A DNA stretch of 64,000 nucleotides from Myrica gale (GCA_963930655.1 OZ005617.1:3784501-3848500); one strand, 5' to 3'. Positions 1 through 11,571 are shown, numbered from the stretch's first letter. The notes: a model not told the origin generated them from the sequence alone. Made by a program: numbers and translations.

Positions 1-327
1 AAAATTTTCAAAATCTCAATATTTTCACACACAAACGCCCCCTTAATTAACAAAAGTGGACGGAATAGTTCGTTCAGAATTAATGAAGTTGACTAAGCCA
101 AAACGTAAATTAGAGAGGTCTGGGATATTCTAGAGCACCGCGGGCAATCAGAGCAATGATTCGACAAGATATTTTGGCTAGTGCTCTCCACTCTGCAAGT
201 TGGAATCGCTTCCAGATTTTGGTCAATGTACACACGTACGCATCGAGGGCTCTCTAGCCTAATTACAAATAAGTCCTATATTGCTCTGGACATGCAGCAA
301 CTAATTAATGCTAATTGCTAGAAATCC
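1..327. other. Left flank, no gene seen
   Basis: This is AT-rich intergenic DNA running up to the first base of the CACTA element. I see no coding pattern, RNA gene or clear repeat in it. Confidence 0.5.
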
Positions 328-2492
328 CACTAAAATAAATGGTCTTTAGCGGCTGTAGCTAAAAATGCAGCTAAACACACCTCACAAAAGTCATTAAAAA
401 AATTATGCAGCGAAAAAAATCATCTATAGCAACGATCTTTTTAGCAGCGGTCACTAAACCGCTGCTAAAGACACCTGGACAAACCCCGCTAAGATTGAAC
501 TTTTAGCGGCCTTCGTAAAAAAATACTGCCACACATTTAATTTTTAGCGGCATTTTTCCACAAACGCTGCTAAAAAATGAACTTAGAGCCGCGTTTGTGC
601 ACAAATGCTGATATAGGTATGAAGCTTTAGCAACATTTATGCATAAACGCTGCTATAATTTAGGTATTTTCAGCCGCTATCATAGTGACCGTCGCCGCTA
701 AAACATTCACCTTTAGCAGTGTCTATTTTAAAAAATGCTGCTAAAGGTCTAACTATAGCATCGTTTGTTGACACAAACATTGTTATAGGTATAAGCAAAC
801 GTAATATTTTTATTTATTAATTCTAAGTTATTTAATGTTAATAATTATTTTATATAATATTATATTCCTTTTAATATGTAATTTTATTTTGTCATGTATT
901 TGAAACATTTTATTTTAAATGACCTACTTAATAAAATATGGAATTAGAAAGAATGTTATGAAAATTGAAGTTGTTATATGATATATTTTAAATTATACTT
1001 ATGGTTGTTATAGTAATTGCATATTTATTGACTAAATCTAAGTAGTTTAGAAAACATATATTATCATACTTATAATGAGCATATATATGTTGAATAATTA
1101 GTAATATGATACTATTTAATTAGGACATATTATTTATTTTCAAACAAAAAGATATTGTGAGATTAGCTTACACAATTAAAGTACATAACTTAATATATAG
1201 TCTTAGAGGCTATGATTTAGTCATTGGGTATATAGGTACATACATATAAAATACTTAAGTTAATTAGCACATATTATGTATATGATAAATACATATAACA
1301 AATCATGAAAATTTATATAGAAGACATTATAATTTTAAATTATAACTATTATTTATTATTACTACCAACGTATTTTAATTAAGATTATTACACTAGTTAT
1401 AAAAATGTAAAATAATATGTTATGTATTTAAAACTACGTATAAAGATTTGTAAATATTTTGTATATATCTTTATATACCGTGCATAGTCAAAATAATAGA
1501 ATAATTGTTTGAAAATTTACAATTGTCATATGATTTATATATTTGTCTAATACACGTGTATAAGATTTATTTAATATAAAAATAATTGGATAGTTATAAA
1601 TATATTCATATTTATATAAGTAATAAGATAAGCAATACATATGTACTTTTTAACTTTTAAAAATTGACATAAATTTTATTTAATTATTTTCTTATCTGAC
1701 ACTAATTTAATAAAATAAGAGAACATTATATAAATTAAAATAAATAAACTAAATATAAATAAAAAGAAAACAAATTGAGTTTATTTTTCATTTCCCTGCG
1801 TGCCCCAGAACCGAGAAGGCTATGTTTGTTTCAGTTTTCAAAAATTTCTTAATTACTTTTTCATCAATTTCAATACCTTTTTACCAATCTCAATACTTTT
1901 TTCATCAGTTTCAATACATTTTCACTATTTTCAATAACTTTTTATAAATTCTAATAACTTTTACCACACTTTTCATCAATACCAATAAAATCTACACTAC
2001 TTCAAAACAAAATACAAACACAAGAACTGGTTCGAGAAATAAACCAAAAATTTCTCCCGCAACTCTTCCTCTTTTATTCTCCAATCGAAATCTCTCCCTC
2101 TTCCTCCTCGTCAAACGCTCTCCCTCTCCCTCGAAATCTCTTTTACTTTCTCTGTGAAAAGCTCTGGTTTATTTATGTTCGTTCTATCACGTGGGGCTGG
2201 GGGTTCCCTGTACTGGGTGTCTGGGAGTGGGCTGAAGCTGCGGGAAGAGGAAGAAGAAAAAAAAGAACAGGTAAAAAACTGTGTTATTTGAGGGCTTGTG
2301 AGTGATGAGCGAGGCTGAGGGAGAGGTTTGGTGAAGTGGGTGTCTTTGATTTTTGAACGCTCTCCAGATCTGATGGAGACCAAAGGACGACTTGTTGCGG
2401 GTTCTCACAACAGGAATGAGTTTATCCTTATCAATACTGATGAGGGTACCCGAGTAAGTCCTTTCATTCATGCTTCTCTCATTGCCTCTTCC

Positions 2493-3580
2493 CAGGGGCG
2501 GAAGCAAGGGGGTGCGATGGGTATCGGCCGATACCCATCGCACCCCTGTTTTTTTTCTTTTTCTTTATAAATTAATTAGGTCCGATATCCATTAAGTCCA
2601 GGCCAAATAGACTTAATGGGTATCGGATCTAAAACATTTTTTTTTCTATACATTGATTTTGCTCCTAGTGCTACATAATAATTAAGACAAATATACAGTT
2701 ATTATAATTTTTGTTTTGCATCGATTACAAGTTCTTCAACCGAGGGTAACTTCATGCCATCTTGCTAAATTTATATTAGTAAAAAATTATTTACTCTTTG
2801 CTCCTATTTTTTCACAATCAAGATCACTTCATTTTTTCTCCTTATGTTGATTTGTTTCTTCATTTTTATTAGAGACCTCAAAAAATGTTGTGTTTGTTTA
2901 GGATCCTTGTATAGGTCAAACCAAAGTTCTGACCACTTTTGGGATATGTTTATCTAATGAACTCTTTTACTAAATCTTGCTTATCCTGAAAATTTTGTTT
3001 TTATTATTCAGAGCATGGTTTGTCATCAATTGTTGCTCTGTGTGTGGAAGTTGCTTTGAAGAATTTGAATATCTTTCAATTCCAAATCCATAGAACCTAG
3101 AGAAATTAAATTACAAATGCATCACAGTAACCTTTTGTCAAAAGAAAAAAAAAAAAGGAGAAAAAAAGAGAGACTCTAGGTAGTAACCAAAAAATGTAAG
3201 AAAGACAACCCCTAGTGACATCAAGACCCAACCATCATAATCATCTGTAATTTGTTCTAAAGTTTTAAATTAGTAGAGAATTAATTTGGATTAAATCATA
3301 AAGAGTGATTTGTGTAATAATATGAGAGATAAATGGATGAATGATTGAATGCTAGTGTACATCGAGCAATAAGTTTTTAAAACTATTGAGAACGAAGTCA
3401 TTTTGCAACTTTTTCAGAAGATGCAAACTTGTATGATCCAATTATCACCTCTCAGTCGCAGTACATATTACGGTACATGTACCTCTTAAGACAATATTTT
3501 GTATTACGAAAGAATTTTTTTTTTGTCATTTCGCCTTTAAAGTTCGACACCTATGAATTTTGATCATGGTTCCGCCACTG
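2493..3580. mobile_element. hAT-like non-autonomous element nested in the CesA fragment
   Basis: The ends are CAGGGGCGGAA and, on the other strand, CAGTGGCGGAACC. An exact 8-bp duplication CCTCTTCC flanks it (2485-2492 and 3581-3588), diagnostic of hAT insertion. It sits in what was intron 1 of the captured CesA gene, so it arrived after or around the capture. No transposase frame is visible. A perfect 38-bp palindrome lies just inside the left end. Confidence 0.82.
2509..2546. repeat. Perfect 38-bp palindrome
   Basis: The two 19-base halves are exact inverted complements, centred between 2527 and 2528 on GTATCGG/CCGATAC. It lies 16 bases inside the hAT terminus and has no spacer, so it could extrude as a cruciform. 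A related string, AATGGGTATCGGATC, recurs near 2615-2630, suggesting the arms belong to a subterminal repeat. Confidence 0.9.
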
Positions 3581-4540
3581 CCTCTTCCACTTCGTCGAAG
3601 AAATTTTTTTTCTTCTGGGTATGCATCTATTTTTTTTTGTCAGGGTATGCATCTCTTTTGGCTGTTCTTTTTGTGGTGATAGTTTTGTCTAGTGTTCCTC
3701 TGATCTTAGAGTAGTTCTTTAAGCTGCAACTACTGATCTGTGTAGGTTCTCTTTTTGTACATGTTGTGGAGTATTTTTCGGCGTTGTTTCCAAGCTTGTC
3801 GCTTATTTATTCAGCTTGCGAACGAAAAATTCACCGGGAAAGATTTTGTCTTTGTCAGTTTTCCTGGGACGGAATGTGTTAATGTAGTACCAGGAGTGAA
3901 AAAGCCTTCATTAATTGGTTCTTGTTCATTATAAGTTTTCGAATTTCTGTTGGTTTTATCGAAATTTTTGACCGCATGATCCGGTGGAGATTAACATTGC
4001 TATGGCTACGGGGAATTGCAGGTGACATCTGTCAAAAAATGAGTGGGCATATTTGCCTGATCTGCGGGGATGAGATAGAGATTACAGTTGACGGGGAGCC
4101 GTTTGTTGCTTGCAACGAATGTGCCTTTCCTGTATCCAGACCTTGCTACGAATATGAAAGAAGAGAAGGCAATCAGGTCTGCCCTCAATGCAAAACTTGT
4201 GACTTTTTAGAAATTACATTGCGGAAGCCATGCTCTCTGCTCGCCTTAATGTCAGCCGTGGTTCTGAAGCCAATGTTTCAGCTATTGTCACACCATTTGA
4301 GCGGGATTCTGCCTCTGTTTCTCCGAATGTCCCTCTCCTGACCTATGGTCAAGAGGAGAAATTTCGATATACTAATCAGATTTTTCTCTGTTTGTTAGTT
4401 GTGACTTTCATCTCTAACTTGCGTCTAACACATATTATTTTTGGTTTAGGATGGTGGAATATCATCTGATAAGCATGCTTTTATTATTCCCCCATTTAGG
4501 AGTCGTGGAAAACGGGTTTCTGATTCTTCCATGTCCTGTA

Positions 4541-5715
4541 AGTTTTGATCAGCTCAAATATATGTGAACTCTGCTGATACCTATAGCGTTTCCTTCTAAA
4601 CTTATGATGTGATAGCTGGTGTTGGTGTTAATTTGGGATAGATGTGCTCAATTGGGATGATGTAATTTTCATGTCAGAATTGCAGACAATGTTTTCTAAT
4701 AATGTTGGGTGACTGCCAAGATTGAGAATGTTGCTGTCTTACTTTAGATATTGGACATGAGCATTGAGTTACAAACTAATTTATCTGGAAGGGGAAAAAG
4801 CTCCTATTTCATATGATAAATTGTGGTTTTAAGGGCTTGAACTTTGCTGTGGGCAGTCGTGAATATATTAATGGACCACTGCCGCATTTTGCGCTTCCTA
4901 ATTGATTCTTCCTATTGAAGACATTATGAGACATATTACCATAAGCGGAGCCAGGAAGCTGATTAATGGGGGGCAAATTTTTAAAGAAAAATGGTAAAAA
5001 AAATAATTTATTTGAAAAAAAAAAATTTAGATGTACAAATTTTTGTTTTAGGGAGCCAACCGGGGCAGTGGTCCCAGTTCGCCCCTGCCTCCGCCGGTGC
5101 ATATTACCTACAGATATTTTTGGTGTATCATTTTTGCGAATGTCTTTCATAAAGCTTGAACTGATTTGGTTATTACATAGAAATATTTGGTTTGCGTTCA
5201 CATTCAACAAGATTTTATTGTTATAGTTTTTTTAGTGCAATTACGTTCAACAGGCTTAGTATTGCTCAATTCTGTCACTTTCTTCAAGTGTGGTAGCCCA
5301 TGAGTTATGGTCCCATTATACTAATCTTAAGTTACTTGAGAAACGAATGTTCCAGTCCTCTACTTGTGATTTCCTTTCTCCACAGCAGGCTCAAAGGCCC
5401 TTACCATTATTTTCCTCTCCCTCCCTCTTCTTCTTTATATGGACTTTTCGTTAGTTTAGATGTGCCAAGATAGGATTTTGATTTTGTATTATCATTGTAA
5501 TTGCAGGCGGTGATGGTGATGGTGATGGTACTGTTAAGAATTGAAGTTATTGTTATGTTATGTTAGAAACTTGTAACTTTTTAAACTAGTTGTAAAGACT
5601 ATTGTGTTTGTTGCAAAACTTGTAAGACGTGGTTATTAATCAATGACATATGTATATTTTGTTTTATTATCCTTGTTTGTATTACGGGAAAATAAAGGGA
5701 AAACACATGTTTTTA
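4541..5715. other. CACTA interior after the CesA fragment, no gene seen
   Basis: The stretch reads like intron or junk DNA of the captured segment. I could not match the short open frames at 4809-5226 to CesA or to any other family, and poly-A and poly-T runs break them up. Confidence 0.4.
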
Positions 5716-6040
5716 CACAAATGTATCTATTGCAGCATTTTTAAAAATGATTTAGTGGCGTTTTAAAAATGTTGGTGCAAAAAAAAACAATACTAGCACA
5801 TGTTTTTAGCATTGCTTTTAAAAAAATTGCTAAAAAAATTTCACTATTACACTTTGAATTTTTAGCGGCAGTTACAAACGCCGTTATAAATCCACATTTT
5901 ATTAACGGTCGCAAAAAATGATATTATAACCTATTAAAACGGATATATAGCTGCGGTCATAACTGTCGCTAAATCTTTAGCAGCCATAAAGGTCTTTTTT
6001 TTTGCAGTGCCACGAGTGCTCCGTACAACTACCGTCTTAA

Positions 6041-6240
6041 GGGTGCGTTTGTGTACCAAAATTTTACCCTCTCTAAAATTTTAACACAATTAAATATTAC
6101 AATATTATCTCTCTCTCCATCAAATCATTACTATTTACTACAAAAAAAATATATAAAAAATTACCTCTCTCTTCACTTTTTCACTAAACTCAATACTTAA
6201 AATTTTAACAACACTAAAATTTTACAACACAAACACAACC
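6041..6240. mobile_element. Tourist-like MITE (PIF/Harbinger), copy 1
   Basis: This 200-bp element has ends GGGTGCGTTTGTGT and ACACAAACACAACC, inverted complements with slight drift. It is flanked by the 3-bp duplication TAA typical of PIF/Harbinger insertions. The interior contains repeated AAAATTTTA blocks. A second copy of the same family lies at 55952-56147. Confidence 0.75.
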
Positions 6241-6269
6241 TAATTTAGATGACACGGTTAAGTCTCCTC

Positions 6270-6548
6270 CAGGGCCGGCTCAACCCTTAGCCAACTTAGG
6301 CAATTGCCTAAGGCCCCGTTTTAAGTAAGAGGCCCCATAATTTAAAAAAATAAAAAAATAAAAAAGCCCTTAAATGCATGATGAACAAATAAATTAAAAA
6401 TAAATGAGATGTAAGCCCACTTTGTTAGTAATTTTATATCTCAAAAATTTAGAAAAATTATTTTTAAATAAAATTTTAAATATATTTTATATAAAAGGCC
6501 TAATTTTTAGTATGGCCTTAGGCCTCATTTTTTATTGAGCCGACCCTG
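6270..6548. mobile_element. hAT-type MITE
   Basis: The 279-bp element begins CAGGGCCGGCTCAA and ends TTGAGCCGACCCTG. An exact 8-bp duplication GTCTCCTC flanks it (6262-6269 and 6549-6556). The AT-rich interior has no coding capacity. Confidence 0.9.
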
Positions 6549-6913
6549 GTCTCCTCATGCCGTGTTTAATTTGTGTCGTGTTGTTAACACGCCTCGTCCT
6601 CTTATTAATTCGGATATGATTTTACACCAAACAGGCGGTTTAATCTTTACGTGGTTTTCTGCAATATTACAGTTCATCTGTTACCGCTGATTTAATTAAT
6701 TCGACTTTCCCCATTAATAGATTGAATGAAATATTGCGCTGATTAATTAGAGCTTCAAGCGTGTCATGTTCACGTGTATATATATATATATACCTCCAGC
6801 ATCAGGAGAAAGTCTTGAATCACAATGGTGGATAAATGAACTTAAAAAAAAAAAACACCGATTTCTAAATCGGGACCTCTTCCCACTTTAGAATTGTTCA
6901 TCAGTAAGAAGCT

Positions 6914-7226
6914 TGTTAGAGTCTCACATTAAATAGGAATTATTTAATCTTTTGCTTCATATACTTGTTGGGTCATCTCTTCTCATTGTCAATTGGTATT
7001 GAGATGAACCTTGACATGGTATCAGAGCCAACTATTTCTGGGTTTGGCCCACTTATTTGTGTTCTCCATTTGTTGTTCACGTGCATGAATAATGTTCATT
7101 CGACATGCACTTGAGGGGGAGTGTTAGAGTTTCACATTGATTCTGGATCTTTTAATCTTGTGCTTCATATACTTGTTGGTCCTCCTCTTCTTATTTTCAA
7201 TTGATAAATTGAGATAAAACTTAACA
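6914..7226 (+). mobile_element. TRIM (miniature LTR retrotransposon), copy 1
   Basis: It has two LTRs of 103 and 105 bp (6914-7016 and 7122-7226), each starting TGTTAGAG and ending in ACA. A primer-binding site TGGTATCAGAGCC, matching initiator tRNA-Met, starts at 7017. A polypurine tract CTTGAGGGGGAG precedes the second LTR. The 5-bp target duplication AAGCT is exact on both sides (6909-6913 and 7227-7231). Only about 105 bp lie between the LTRs and nothing is encoded. The LTRs have diverged considerably, so the insertion is old. Confidence 0.9.
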
Positions 7227-7231
7227 AAGCT

Positions 7232-8077
7232 GAACCACCTTGGTGGGTTATGCATTCATTAGAATCGTCAAAGTGTTAAGCTATTACCCTTTCTTTCAGG
7301 CATAAATATTGCAACAATTATAGAAAAAAAAAATTTATTTCCCAAAAGGGTAAAGGAGATTAGAGACGTCACATTTGGCCACATGGATTTTGATATTTTG
7401 TCTGAAAAAAAATGGAGAGAAGAAAGGCACTTTTTCAATTATTAGAATTACTTTCGTTAAAGGAATTGGTTACTTGTACGACAAGTTTTCTCTTTCTGTA
7501 TAGCAAATTAAGAAGGGAGAGACCCTTTCAACCCTCTTTCTGACTTTTCGAACAAGAGAGGAGAAATCCCATGAAAATTCAAGGTCTGCCCATAATATTT
7601 TAGAATCAAATTAAAAGAAAACACTTGGACACTCATGATTCCTTTCGGCTGTCTATCATAAGTAAAATTTTAGGAGTTGTTAAAATTTTAGGTATTAGGG
7701 TTAATGAAAGAGTGAGGAGGGAGGGTGAAAAAGTTAATAAAAAAGTGAAAAATTATAAGAAAATTGATAAAAAATTAAATAGAAAGAAAAAGTATTTTGT
7801 AATGATGATAAAATTTAAAATTTTAAGTGAATAAATTTTATTAAGCAAACAGAGCGTCGTAGACTCGTACCTAAGAAGGCCGCATACATACGATCCCAGT
7901 TCAGACCCTCTGAAGTTCTATAATTCAACGCGGATTTTGGATGTCATATTGCTCTGTATATACAGCAGCAACTCAAAACAGAGCCTTCACGAGCCTACAA
8001 CATTTCTTCAGCGGTTCAGCCCTTTCGACTCCTTCGAACCATAAACCCAGAAGAAATCCTTGCCACCCTTTCTTGAA
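7232..8077. other. Intergenic region and LEA_2 upstream sequence
   Basis: No gene is recognised. The open frame at 7625-7834 is lysine-rich low-complexity sequence from A-rich DNA. A TATA-like TGTATATACA lies at about 7955-7964, roughly 115 bases before the LEA_2 start codon, and could be its core promoter. Confidence 0.4.
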
Positions 8078-8701
8078 ATGGCAGACGAACTTCCATTCGC
8101 GCATAGCAGAATATATCAGAGAAGCGACGAAGAGATTGCAACGTTCAGACAAATTAAAAAAGAACGAAGCAATAAATGTTTCGTTTACGTCTTTGCTGGT
8201 ATTGTCATCCTGAGCATCGTCGCACTGGTCTTTGCGTTAATCGTGTTGCGTCCTAGAACTCCCGATGTTAACTTGATGTCGGTCACGGCGAAGAATCTCA
8301 AGTACAATAGCGCTGCATCATCACCCTCGTTGAATACCACTTTGGTTGCCGAGATGACTGTTCATAACATGAACTTTGGTCAGTTTGAGTTTGAAAATAG
8401 CACCATGAGTGTGCTATACGGAAGTGTAGATGTCGGTGACGGAGAAATCGGCCCGGAGAATGTCAAAGCCAGAGAGACCCAGAGGATGACTGTTACGGTG
8501 GAAGTGAGGTCTGATAGAGTATCGGATACTGCAAACCTTAGCAGCAGTAGTGAAGCAGGGATGCTGAAACTGAACTGCTATGCCAAGTTGAGTGGTCGAG
8601 TGAAACTCCTCCATATTATCAAGAAGAGGAAGACCGCAGACATAAACTGCGCCATGACTCTTAATTTGACAAGCGGTGCATTTCAGGATCTTCAGTGCTA
8701 A
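8078..8701 (+). CDS. LEA_2 family (NDR1/HIN1-like) membrane protein
   Basis: This is a single-exon frame of 207 residues starting at ATG 8078 (GAAATGGCA context); an upstream non-ATG extension is not needed. The N-terminus is cytosolic-type and charged (DEEIATFRQIKKERSNK). A single strong membrane segment follows at about residues 34-57. The rest is a LEA_2 beta-sandwich domain outside the membrane, with N-glycosylation sequons and the family block LSGRVKLLHIIKKRK. It ends QDLQC. The closest type I recall is the Arabidopsis At1g64065 group, annotated as late embryogenesis abundant hydroxyproline-rich glycoproteins; members are linked to stress or membrane roles but have no enzymatic activity. 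A same-strand paralogue starts 2.9 kb downstream at 11572, so the two look like a tandem duplication. No frame damage is seen. Confidence 0.87.
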   Translation: MADELPFAHSRIYQRSDEEIATFRQIKKERSNKCFVYVFAGIVILSIVALVFALIVLRPRTPDVNLMSVTAKNLKYNSAASSPSLNTTLVAEMTVHNMNFGQFEFENSTMSVLYGSVDVGDGEIGPENVKARETQRMTVTVEVRSDRVSDTANLSSSSEAGMLKLNCYAKLSGRVKLLHIIKKRKTADINCAMTLNLTSGAFQDLQC

Positions 8702-10652
8702 CACTCGGGTGGATTTCTGATTTTTTTTTTTCTATACTGTAAGATGTTTCTATTGATATCGATTAATTTCGATGGAGTTGTTTTCTTTTTCGCAATTGAA
8801 TACCTTGGAAATTTTGTTATAGGTTACTATCGTTCCATTCATAATTATTTGAGAGAATAACTCTGCCACCCATAGCCAATCCCAAGCTTTTTCTCTTGAG
8901 GTGCTTTCAAAAGAGAAATTGGCATTGCTATATATATAATCAAAGGCTTCTTTTGTTTTGTTTCTTCTTATGATTAAAATAAAAAAAAGGCTTCTTTTTC
9001 TGGCCAAAGTGCTCGACAACATGGTTGCTTGGTGATGATTCAAGGGCCCTTCAAACTTCTATTGCTGCACTAGAGAGAGTTTATTAAGATTCACGGTCGT
9101 TGAAACTCATTGACCCAAGCAGGTGACAAGATTAAGAAATTTTTGGGTAATCCCTTTAACCCTAGACAATTAAATTGAGTGCTCAATGACCCAATGAGCT
9201 TTTCCCGCGTAGATCAAGAAATATATCTTCTTCCGTTTATTGACATGTTTAGAAGAATTGATAGCATATTAATGTCTTTTTAATACATCAAATCTAGCTA
9301 GTTCTGTCGAATATGTAACCATGTAGGCACTGTGCACTGAAAAAAAAGGGTTATAATTCAAGTTTTTCTAATGTTCTCCTCCTTTAATTAATTATCGTCT
9401 CAGGGACGTGTGAACAGGATTGGATCAAATCCGTTGGAAGAAACTAGCTGGAAAGACTTAACAGTTAAGTCAACCGACAATACCGCTACTAAAGTTAAGA
9501 TTGAATTTGCTTAGTGTTGAGGATTACCTCTGAAGAACTATTATTAATTATTTCAGAGTACATATAAGCAGTAGCAATAATAGAAAAACTCTTCTGTCAT
9601 TCATCTGTTTGGGGAGAAAACCCAGATAGAATTCCGAATTTGTATTCCACTTGTTGGTAACACATGGATAAATTTGTCGTTTTATGATGCTTCTGTACAA
9701 TAATAATACCAGTTACTTTCATTTGTAGCTCATGGTTAATGCTATAGAACATTTAAATTGAGTCATAACTATCAACTTAAAGGTTGATTGTCACCGCAAT
9801 CCCATAAAAATATAATTAGGTTGGAGACTAAGGAGTTTGATCCAGAGATCTTCATACAAACCCGAAGACGAATTAAGCTACCACTTTCATGTTGCGCCTC
9901 ATTATTTGTTGATTGCCCCCATCAAACAATGAAATCCGTAACTTGTATTTATATTCAATCTGAAACAGAATTAAAAAGAAATGAAGAAAATGGTTCGTAT
10001 AACGTATTCGTCTTTAGGAAGGTCGCCTGCTGGCCCATCCCAATTAGAAATTTCCAGGGTAGCCCAGATCTTGGATGGGCCTTTATTGAAGCCCGGACAA
10101 GAGACCCAGAATAAGATTGAAATCAACCCGATTTTATGTCGGAAAAGTTGCAGATTAATTACGAGTTTATGATGTAAACGCAAGCATGATGCCAAGTTTA
10201 TGAATCGTCTGCAGTTGATTAAACACATCCATTAACGATCTGTATCAACGTTTCTATGTAATCCCTTTTTTTCACCAGAACTTGTTCATTAATACTTGGT
10301 AACTATAAATTTGAGAAAGGAAAAAAATTCTTAGTAGAACCTCAAATTTCAAAGGTGGAATATGTCAAATTAACCTTTCTAATTGTTATTAAGGTAGACG
10401 TACTTTCTTAGTAATTTTTAACCTATTGAGGGAAGTCTTAGTAGGTCAACCCCTGCATTAGCATATGTTAGCTTTGATTATGGCTACCAATTACTTCTTC
10501 CATCTCCTGGCCATTATAAAGATAGGAGGGAAAGAGAAGAAAGTCCTTTGATTATGGCCACCAATTACGCGTCCAATACTATTGTCATTGCGAAAACTTG
10601 CTATTTTCTTCCATGTAAACCCCACCTTATTTACCCAAAAAAATAAACAGAA
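8702..10652. other. Intergenic region between the LEA_2 genes, left part
   Basis: No gene is supported. Short frames around 9788-10228 match nothing I know. The stretch near 9810-9880 has a weak resemblance to tRNA-derived SINE boxes on the minus strand but no tail or target duplication. Confidence 0.4.
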
Positions 10653-11282
10653 GCTTAATTACTATATTGGTCGCTATGATATTTCAAAATCCTAAACTAG
10701 TCCCTATGTTATTTTTTTGATTTAAAGTAGTCCTTGTAGTATATTAATGTGTTAATATAACCTATCATGTCGACTGACACCTGCATTTGGACAACAAACT
10801 CTTACATGGCTAATAGAGACGTACAAAATAATATCAGACCTCCACGTGTCCATTTTCAATTGTGAAATTCATTAGTGTCACCCATGTATGCCACCACGTC
10901 AAACTAGAGATTCCATCTAAATCTTTTTTTTCTTCTTCTAAATAGTTGTCGCATGAAAGTATAGATACAAGAATACAAGAGATGAGGATAGACCCCTCAA
11001 AGTTTTCAGAATGGGCCCATTGAGCAACCCTATGAGTAAATTCAAATGTCACATAACGGTATCAATTAATTTCTAACCATGCACTGGGGATGGATATGTG
11101 AAGGCCTGATAGTTTAGAACGTGCCTCTGCTAGTCACGTAGAAGTTTGTTGTGCAAATATAGGCGTCAGTCTATGTTGAAAAAAGTTGTATCGACACATT
11201 AATAGGACTACCCTAGGACAAAAAATAAAGTAGGGCCAGTTTAGAATTTTGAAATACCACAGGACCACTAAAGTAAATAAGC
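10653..11282. mobile_element. Inverted-repeat DNA element, probably Mutator-like
   Basis: About 100 bp at the left end (from GCTTAATTACTATATTGG) recurs inverted at the right end (up to CTAAAGTAAATAAGC), sharing ATATTTCAAAATCCTAAACT-like text and further blocks. The interior is non-coding. Long terminal inverted repeats of this kind suggest a non-autonomous MULE. I could not find a clean 9-bp target duplication, so the exact ends are uncertain. Confidence 0.6.
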
Positions 11283-11571
11283 GAAAAAAATGGAAACCCC
11301 GCCTCCGGGTAACCTCACTTATCACAGATTCGTTAGCAGCTTCCCTGACCGGTTTAAAACCAAATGAGTGGTCAGAGGTGGGAATTCCTTGATTAAAGTC
11401 CCAAGTGAACAGTCAGCAGCCGTGCAAACACGTCCAGGCCAAAACATAATAGTGGACTGACTCGATGATCAACAAGACTTGCTGTATGTAGAAATGTTCC
11501 CAATTTTCACTTTATTATATATTACCGAACCCCGATTTCGCTCTTTGCTTGAGAACGTATAGCTGCCAGCC

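Larger units (their letters stand above)
2373..4540 (+). pseudogene. 5' fragment of a CesA6-like cellulose synthase, captured
   Basis: Cellulose synthase A proteins make cellulose in plasma-membrane rosettes and begin with a short conserved N-terminus and a RING-type zinc finger. Exon 1 (2373-2453) encodes METKGRLVAGSHNRNEF and ends at a GTAAGT donor. The next block (about 4021-4200) carries the zinc-finger region, with [20 protein letters not shown] and [17 protein letters not shown] third block (about 4222-4350) has LNVSRG and [12 protein letters not shown] fourth (about 4450-4540) has SSDKHAFIIPPF and SRGKRV. All are in CesA order. Damage is plain: a frame slip at the start of exon 2, a zinc-ligand Cys changed to Ser (FPVSRPC instead of FPVCRPC), and loss of the acidic segment after QCKT. 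No transmembrane or glycosyltransferase domain follows. Introns are retained, so the capture was from genomic DNA. The pyrimidine-rich stretch at 2030-2370 may be the captured promoter and leader. Confidence 0.85.
328..6009. mobile_element. CACTA-type DNA transposon carrying host gene DNA (Pack-CACTA)
   Basis: The left end reads CACTAAAATAAATGG and the right end, read inward on the other strand, reads CACTGCAAAAAAAAAG. After those both ends continue into the same GACCTTTA/GGTCTTTAGCGGCTG-like sequence. Many copies of a short TTTAGCRGC/GCYGCTAAA motif in both orientations fill about 340-780 and 5720-5990, the subterminal repeat pattern that CACTA elements use for transposase binding. The interior has no recognisable transposase. 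Instead it holds an AT-rich stretch (800-1800) and the 5' region of a CesA6-like cellulose synthase gene. The 3-bp target duplication is not clean: TCC before the left end and CCA after the right. It is a non-autonomous element that would need a transposase in trans. An hAT element inserted later at 2493-3580. Confidence 0.78.

Noticed and set aside
2111-2543. Minus-strand open frames over the CesA leader and hAT left end
   Set aside because: They overlap captured leader and repeat sequence, begin without strong start context and match no family; the plus-strand CesA exon explains the region.
7625-7834. Lysine-rich frame of 69 codons
   Set aside because: It arises from A-rich DNA, has low complexity and no homologue known to me.
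8414-8704. Antisense frame over the first LEA_2 gene
   Set aside because: The sense strand carries a recognised domain; the antisense product has no family features.
10264-10560. Possible gene in the LEA_2 intergenic stretch
   Set aside because: No open frame or splice pattern supports one.
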